From Gnetum montanum (lineage: Eukaryota; Streptophyta; Gnetopsida; Gnetales; Gnetaceae), in NCBI GenBank assembly GCA_015680685.1, contig MNCI01014147.1, forward strand, positions 446,895 through 510,894: 64,000 nucleotides of DNA. The letters are read 5' to 3'. A model generated the notes under the pieces. That model had not been told where the DNA came from, did not search any database, and was given only the letters and a program-made list of their open reading frames with translations. This document shows, piece after piece, positions 58,700 through 64,000 of this stretch. Positions within the stretch are counted from its first letter, which is position 1. Each line of letters opens with the position of its first letter. The position numbers were made by a program, and so were the translations under genes.

Positions 58700-61210
58700 G
58701 GTGTTAGACCCTGAAAAGAAGTTCTATTGATATTAACAATGTATCAGTTATAGTAACCTGAATAAGTCATAGGGTTAAGGGGAAGGGGAAGTTGAGAGCA
58801 CTGTGCATAAAACTCAAGAATAGCCTTATAAATAAACAAGTATTAAAAGAGGAAACCTGAATTGGGGCACTACCAAAAGTCCACCCATACTAACTCGTTA
58901 CAAGATAGAATGACATAGAATTAGATAAGGCAAGGAGCTCTCAATTAAGAGTAGAGAGAGTTCCTATGGTGACTCCTCACAATAGAAAGGGAAATCATCC
59001 TTGCAGAGATTACTGATGATGAGTGTTACTGGAATGCATAGGTCTTTCCCATGTTTGCAAGAGATGAACCAACTGATGACTATTTAGATTGAACTTGGAT
59101 GCTTGAGATGTGAGTTGGAAATGGATGAGGTGAAAGATCTGCAACTTCTCCAACCTGGTGAGCAAACATTTATTAGAATAATCTATCCTTTGAAATATAA
59201 CATTGCATCTTTGCTTTCAAATATAATATAAAATAGTAGGCCTAATAACTTTCCATAGAAACTTAAGATAAGCATAAGTAATGTTTAAAAAACCGAATAT
59301 GACATCCTCTTGAGATAGCTTGTATGATGGAAAAACTACGGAAGCCCACTCCCACACATGTTGAGCAAAGGGACAATGCCAAAACACATGGACAAAGTCA
59401 TCTTGTCCACCACAGAGAGGGTAATTGGGGTTGGGAATCCCCATATATTCTAACCATTTACCAATAGGTAGACCATGATGGAGGAGACACCAGAGGAACT
59501 GCTTAATTTTGGGGAGGGTCGAAAGTTTCCAAATATGTTGGAAGAGAGGGATCCAAAATGATACTGACTCGTGTTTGTGCCAATGCTTATTGCAGCGTTG
59601 AATGATCTCAGATGGGTCGTGCATAAGATGAAAGGGGACAGATGGCCGATAGGGTAAGAGTTTAACCCCATTAAGCCATTGAAGGCCATGAAAAGGGCTT
59701 TGTACTGTAACATCGATTTGCCAATGACTATGAAGAAAGGAGTAAATATGGACTAGGCAATGGTTCATTGCAGACAACTCCCCATACAAATTGCTAAACT
59801 CGACCCCCGAAATCCAACAACTAGCCAACTTGAGACAATTCAAGGAGATGACACCTTTCCGAAACCACAAGGTAGCCACCATAGTCTTTGTGATGACAAG
59901 GGGAGCGGGCGACAGAGGTAACCACCAAGGACACAATCTAGAGAGGATAGTAGGGTTGATCTTGATGTTAGTCCAGTCTATGTAACTATGTACAGTTTGC
60001 TAGGCCCTCTAGATGCTTTTGAAAACATGAGATCCTAGAAGAATGATAGTGAGGAGGGAAAAGATCCAATTGACAAAATGGATGCCTTTCCAAAAGGGCT
60101 TGTTTTTAGGAAATGCTTAATGAAGCCTTAATTGGAGGAGGGTCCCAATGATGTTTGAGACATTTAAATGCTGAACCAACCACTTAGCAACCAGGGTAAT
60201 TCCCTGCTTATAGGAATTCAAAAGACATAAGCCACCCTTATTCTTGGGGAGAGTAACAATATTCCAAGCGACTCGATGAAATCCTTTTTGAGAATCTTTG
60301 GAGGACCACATAAAGTCATGAAATAACCGTTCTAGCTTTTGGTAGGAAGCTTGGGAGGGGGTCCAACATGAAGAGTAATACACATAGGTTGACGCACATA
60401 TGGACTTACATACGAGGTATTTACCCGCAAGTGTGAGGGTTTAGTCTTCCATTTATCAAGTTTCTTTTGAATCCAAAAAATCACTTGCTCCCAGAGAATA
60501 GAGTTTGAACCTCTAAAATGGAAAGGGATTCCCAGAATCTTAACAATGTCTTGATCTTGAAGCCGCTTCCAGTTATAGTTGGTCACATGGTTGTAATTTC
60601 TCGAAAAGCTATAAACACAGGATTTATTCCAATTTATAGTGGAACCTAAGAGTGTACAATATTGCTCCATCCTTGATAAGAGGTGGTGTAAATTGGTGGC
60701 TGTGTTTTGAACTAGAAAAAAAGAGTCATTGGCGAAGTACATATTGAGGAGTTGTTGGTGAGAGGAAGATAGGCAAACCATAGTGAGAACTTTCATTTGA
60801 ATGTTCAGGTTAATCTGATGACAAAGAAAGTTTGCTGCGATGGTAAAGAGATAAGGGGCGAGAGGACAGCCTTGTCGCATTGACCTATGTATTGGAAAGG
60901 GAGAGGTAATGCCAAAGGTAGTGGCTATTCTTGCGATAACATTTGATAATAAGCATTTCACCATATGCAGGAACTTAGGTCCAAAACCAAGTTTAATCAT
61001 GGTCTATAGATAAAATCCCACTTTATGTTGTCATAAGCCTTGGCATAATCAAGTTTCACTAGGAGAATATCTTGTCCATCATCCTTGGCCCACTTGAGAC
61101 CTTCCCATGCCGCAACCACATTGTCTAAAATATATTTACCAGGAACAAATTCTAGTTGTTGGGGAGATATGATCTGGCCAAGAAGTTATTTTAGTTGTAA
61201 GGCTAGGCAC
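58700..61210 (-). mobile_element. Element K: L1-type LINE, 3' half of ORF2 on the minus strand
   Basis: The non-LTR pattern is RT, then the region after RT, then a C-terminal zinc-binding domain, then a 3' non-coding part (58700-59216). The upstream part (endonuclease, early RT) is cut off by element L at 61210/61211 and should resume after L. The 3' border is approximate. Confidence 0.75.
59217..61210 (-). pseudogene. LINE ORF2: reverse transcriptase and C-terminal zinc domain
   Basis: From the L junction downward: QLEFVPGKYILDNVVAAWE (about 61165-61108), LLVKLDYAKAYDNIKW with the first catalytic Asp (about 61070-61020), a shift, then MIKLGFGPKFLHMV at 61000. Next SMRQGCPLAPYLFTIAANFL and the palm motif MYFANDSFFL, where FADD has become FAND. 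RNase-H-like and linker parts follow: KLERLFHDFMWSS and HRVAWNIVTLPKNKGGLCLL (60335-60210). The last open frame (59936-59217) ends in the zf-RVT-type block FLWCLLHHGLPIGKWLE, then CGGQDDFVHVFWHCPFAQHV. A handful of shifts and stops make it inactive. Confidence 0.85.
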
Positions 61211-61472
61211 TGAAACACCATGAAAATTATGAGTCGGCCTCAGGCAAAGATTCGCAATTCAAGCGAGAGCGCGCATCAGTTTTGTTCAAGGACAAGTTTA
61301 CGCTCTATCACGCATGGCAGCGTAATGAGTGTAATAAGCTCCAAAATAGTCGAAGGCAGAGTCCCGAGAAGCACAACAGTTCGACACCTTTTCTTGCGGC
61401 ACATGAATAACTTGTCTTTACGCTCGTTACGCGGCGGTGCGTACCATTGCGTATGTCATCATTAAAGCTAGG

Positions 61473-61664
61473 CATTATTTATGCTTCATCACGCGCAGCT
61501 GCGTAGTGAGCGTAAGTTACACATTATTTACGCTTCATCACGCGCAGCTGCGTAGTGAGTGTAAGTTACACATTATTTACGTTTCATCACGCACAGCTGC
61601 GTAGTGAGCGTAAGTTGCACATTATTTACGCTTTGTTACGCGCAGCTGCGTAGTGAGCGTAAGA
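61473..61664 (+). repeat. 49-bp tandem repeat in U3 of L
   Basis: The word CAGCT stands at 61496, 61545, 61594 and 61643, exactly 49 bases apart: three full units (61473, 61522, 61571) and a partial fourth from 61620. Each unit is a near-palindrome centred on CAGCTG, with arms TTACGCTTCATCAC and GTAGTGAGCGTAA. Looser copies lie on both sides (61300, 61420, 61690, 61790). Confidence 0.9.
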
Positions 61665-61894
61665 CAATTATGAGCCTGTTGTTTTTATACCGGACTACGC
61701 TCATACACGCAACACAACGCGAATGAGTGTAATACAGCCTGAAAACAATTAAAGCATGCTTAGCATGTACCTGCTCTTCACACGCACAGCACGCAAACGA
61801 GCGTGTTGTGCGTAGTCACAGTCTGACTTAAAATGATCAAGTCAACGGGACCCACGTCATCAGGGTTGCATCTTTTCCACGGAGCGTCGCGGCC

Positions 61895-61902
61895 TATAAA
61901 TA
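61895..61902 (+). promoter_or_regulatory. TATA box of the L LTR
   Basis: TATAAATA about 230 bases after the 49-bp array; the same octamer is found in the LTR of A. Confidence 0.7.
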
Positions 61903-62736
61903 CCTCAGTTGACAAAGATACAAGGGTTGGCAAATCAGAGAAGCAGAGGCATTTTTTCTGAGCACCAGAGCACTTATCACTTTTGTTGGCGAGAAGTCAG
62001 AGGGGCAAGGGCATTTTCTGAGCAAGGAAGCATCACCTTGAGCAGAGAAACGAAGAGCAACCTTTTGACAACTGCCGACAGGATCATCCTTCAGCAAGAA
62101 CAGAGCACAGTGCGCTTGAGCCTTAGCAACAAGGGAGAGCATTCCATTAGCGATCGCTGCCCTGTGCAGAATCTACTCGGAGCAAAGAAGCAGAACATGG
62201 ATTGTGAGATTGTCTCGCCCAGTTTGCAGACTCTACCGGTTAGAAACAATTGATCGGCAGACCTTAGAGCTTGACCATCCTTGTATCCCAGCTTTAGCCT
62301 ACGAGGTAGATCAGATTTCTGTCTAGGCAGTTTCCTTGTTGTTTTGTGCTCATTTTTACATCAAGTTATCGGGGGCCTCCCCCATTGTAACGTAACATAC
62401 ATACTCTCAAGAATCGAAACATAGATCTCTGAAAATCACGCGTTTCTCTCTTGATTAGCCTCTCTTCGGCATGTTTGACGTTATTAGCGTAGTGATCCAT
62501 CCACGTCGTTTTCCTCCCGTTTCACGATCCCTCGAATCAAATCGTAACACGCAAAGATCTATAATCTTCATTGTTTTACTGATCCGTAAGTCCCTGTCTG
62601 ATCGACAAGACCATTCAGGGTGCCACGGATTCACTTTTTCCAGCATAGCCCTTGCGCGGATCCGTGGTTAAAACTGTATACACGGGACCTCGATCGGTAT
62701 TTCCAGCTGCCGACGTTTTCTGTCGTTACAGTTTTC

Positions 62737-62753
62737 TAGCGCTAGAAGGAGGG
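62737..62753 (+). other. Primer-binding site of L, tRNA-Asn type
   Basis: TAGCGCTAGAAGGAGGG against the tRNA-Asn complement TGGCGCTAGAAGGAGGG, 16 of 17. Six-base gap after the LTR end, as in A. Confidence 0.82.
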
Positions 62754-62979
62754 CATTCAGGCTCCGATCCAGACATTTCGGGTAGCCCTGGTAGTGATCC
62801 ATACCCTAAAACCATAGACGTAATACCTCTAAGGAAGTCTACGGTCCATCGCGTGGTATAGATCGGTCGCAAGGACGGTTTCTTTGAAATCCTATAGGGT
62901 AGAAAGCCTTTTTGTGCTTTTTGTTGCCAGCCATTTTATTTTAGATCCAATTACCAGTCACCGTTGACTTCATCGATCA

Positions 62980-64000
62980 ATGGATTCCTTTTACTCAAAC
63001 ACAACCGCCATGGTCGCCACCGATCTGGGTGTCGCACCTATCAATCCTACAGTAGCCACAGGACCAGCTCCTGGCGCAACGGGGCCTCAGCGACCATTGC
63101 GTCGTTCATTAAGGCTTCAGGGGAAGGAACCTATCTTCACGGTTATAACCCCTGAAGAATACAATTTCATATGCATTAAGATCCAGGTGAGGCAGGCTCC
63201 CAGCCGAGCCGAGCTGGAGGCGAAGCAAAATTTTGAGGTGCTCCACCGAGGGGGCTATGATTTTAAGCCGACAGCCTACGACATAATCCCCTTGACCGAA
63301 CACCAACACGAACTTATCACATAGTTGGTCATGGCCAGAGGCCAGACTTCACAACCTGTGGTGGAGCCCCAGCATGGGGAAGAAGCAGAGGACGAATTCG
63401 CGGCTCTGTCGGAACATTCATTCCATACTCTGACGCCCCACACCCACATAAATCCGTCATTCCCTTTCAACGGAGAGGTAACCTTTCTTGACCCAGCCGC
63501 GACCGCGCAGACGCAAATCCCTGTCCTTCTGCAGGCCAACGCGTAGCTGTCTGGGTTGCAACCACAAATACCGCACCATAACGCGGGGGTGGTTCCATCA
63601 CCACGGGTACTTAGTATCCCAACGATGATCCCGGCGACCACCGCGTCCCATTTCATCTCGCAGATACAATCCCATAATGTATCTGTAATGCGCCCGACCC
63701 AGGCCATGCTGCTCCCACATCTGCAAACTCAACAGATACCTGCGACCGCTCAGCCACAAACCTACATTCAACAACCCAGACCGAGTCAGTGGGTTAACCC
63801 TGCAGCACAGCACAACCTGTCTGTGGCATACGGTGGGCAGCCCTCGGTCGCACCCGTGGCACAGGTCCCGCAGGTGAATCCCCAATATACCTATCACTAC
63901 CCCACGCAGCAGGCGGGAGTTAACCTCTTGTCTTAGACCGGTGGGTGGTGGTCTTCGCAAGCCCCTCAGCCTGCGGGGATCCCCGCTCCACCAATGGCCA
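62980..64000 (+). pseudogene. gag: gag of element L, N-terminal part
   Basis: The ATG at 62980 opens MDSFYSNTTAMVATDLGVAP. RSLRLQGKEP and TPEEYNFICIKI follow, aligned with A. A single frame runs to the window end, broken only by three TAG codons (63322-63324, 63544-63546, 63934-63936). The acidic patch EAEDEFAALSEHSFHTLTPH is also shared with A. From 63560 it is Pro/Gln/Thr-rich, a disordered linker. The main capsid domain and zinc knuckle must lie beyond 64000. All three stops could be CAG to TAG changes. Confidence 0.8.

Larger units (their letters stand above)
61211..62730 (+). repeat. 5' LTR of L
   Basis: 1520 bases, TGAAACACCA ... GTTACA, the same ends as in A. U3 (61260-61830) is built of palindrome-like CACGCGCAGCTGCGTAGTG words; TATAAATA lies at 61895-61902. 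Confidence 0.85.
61211..64000 (+). mobile_element. Element L: Tat-like Ty3/gypsy retrotransposon, 5' end, same family as A
   Basis: 5' LTR, primer site, leader and most of gag. Its LTR ends and gag N-terminus match A. It is much richer in CG dinucleotides than its neighbours and its gag frame has no shift over 340 codons, so it appears the youngest insertion here. It continues past the window. Confidence 0.82.

Noticed and set aside
1-64000. CRISPR arrays, operons, tRNA or rRNA genes
   Set aside because: None seen. The regular repeats are retrotransposon tandem units without spacers, and the tRNA-like words are primer-binding sites only.

Overview
The window is repetitive nuclear DNA from a plant with a large genome. 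I see no host gene, RNA gene or CRISPR array. It holds LTR retrotransposons of both plant superfamilies (Ty3/gypsy and Ty1/copia), plant-type LINE pieces, and AT-rich DNA between them. Most copies are old: they carry many stop codons and frameshifts. Some are inserted into others. This mix, with slow removal of old copies, fits a gymnosperm or another giant-genome plant. That taxonomic guess is inference; no host gene is present to test it.

Layout, left to right. A (1-7466, minus): 5' part of a Tat-like gypsy element, with 5' LTR, tRNA-Asn-type primer site, gag, protease, a 27-bp tandem array and an antisense two-exon reading frame. It sits in the 5' part of B. B (7467-19011, plus): Athila-like gypsy element with gag, protease, RT, RNase H, integrase, spacer, env-like frame and 3' LTR. 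C (19012-24232): a 32-bp tandem repeat, a chromovirus-like protease relic with its 3' LTR, and a LINE ORF1 relic. D (24233-43572, plus): a second Athila-like element with both LTRs. Its 5' LTR is split by E (24313-30243, minus), a pol-less relative of B flanked by a perfect 5-bp target duplication. G (44081-50489, plus): a Sirevirus-like copia element that keeps gag and an env-like frame but has lost most or all of pol. I (51500-57824, plus): a copia element with gag, protease, integrase, RT and RNase H. K (about 58.7-61.21 kb, minus): LINE ORF2, cut by L. L (61211-64000 and beyond, plus): 5' LTR, primer site and gag of the same family as A.

How the parts work together: in intact relatives gag forms the particle, pol copies and inserts the DNA, and the LTRs drive transcription. 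The Athila-like and Sirevirus-like copies carry an extra env-like frame after pol. Two signals sit in front of these frames. In all three Athila-like copies a splice-acceptor-like motif abuts the start codon. In B, D and G a block resembling the element's own U3 promoter, ending in a TATA-like sequence, lies 0.1-0.55 kb upstream. These candidate expression signals for the third gene are the most interesting feature of the window.

Two of the five single-N positions are flanked by direct duplications that break an otherwise continuous gag frame, so they look like assembly joins rather than biology.
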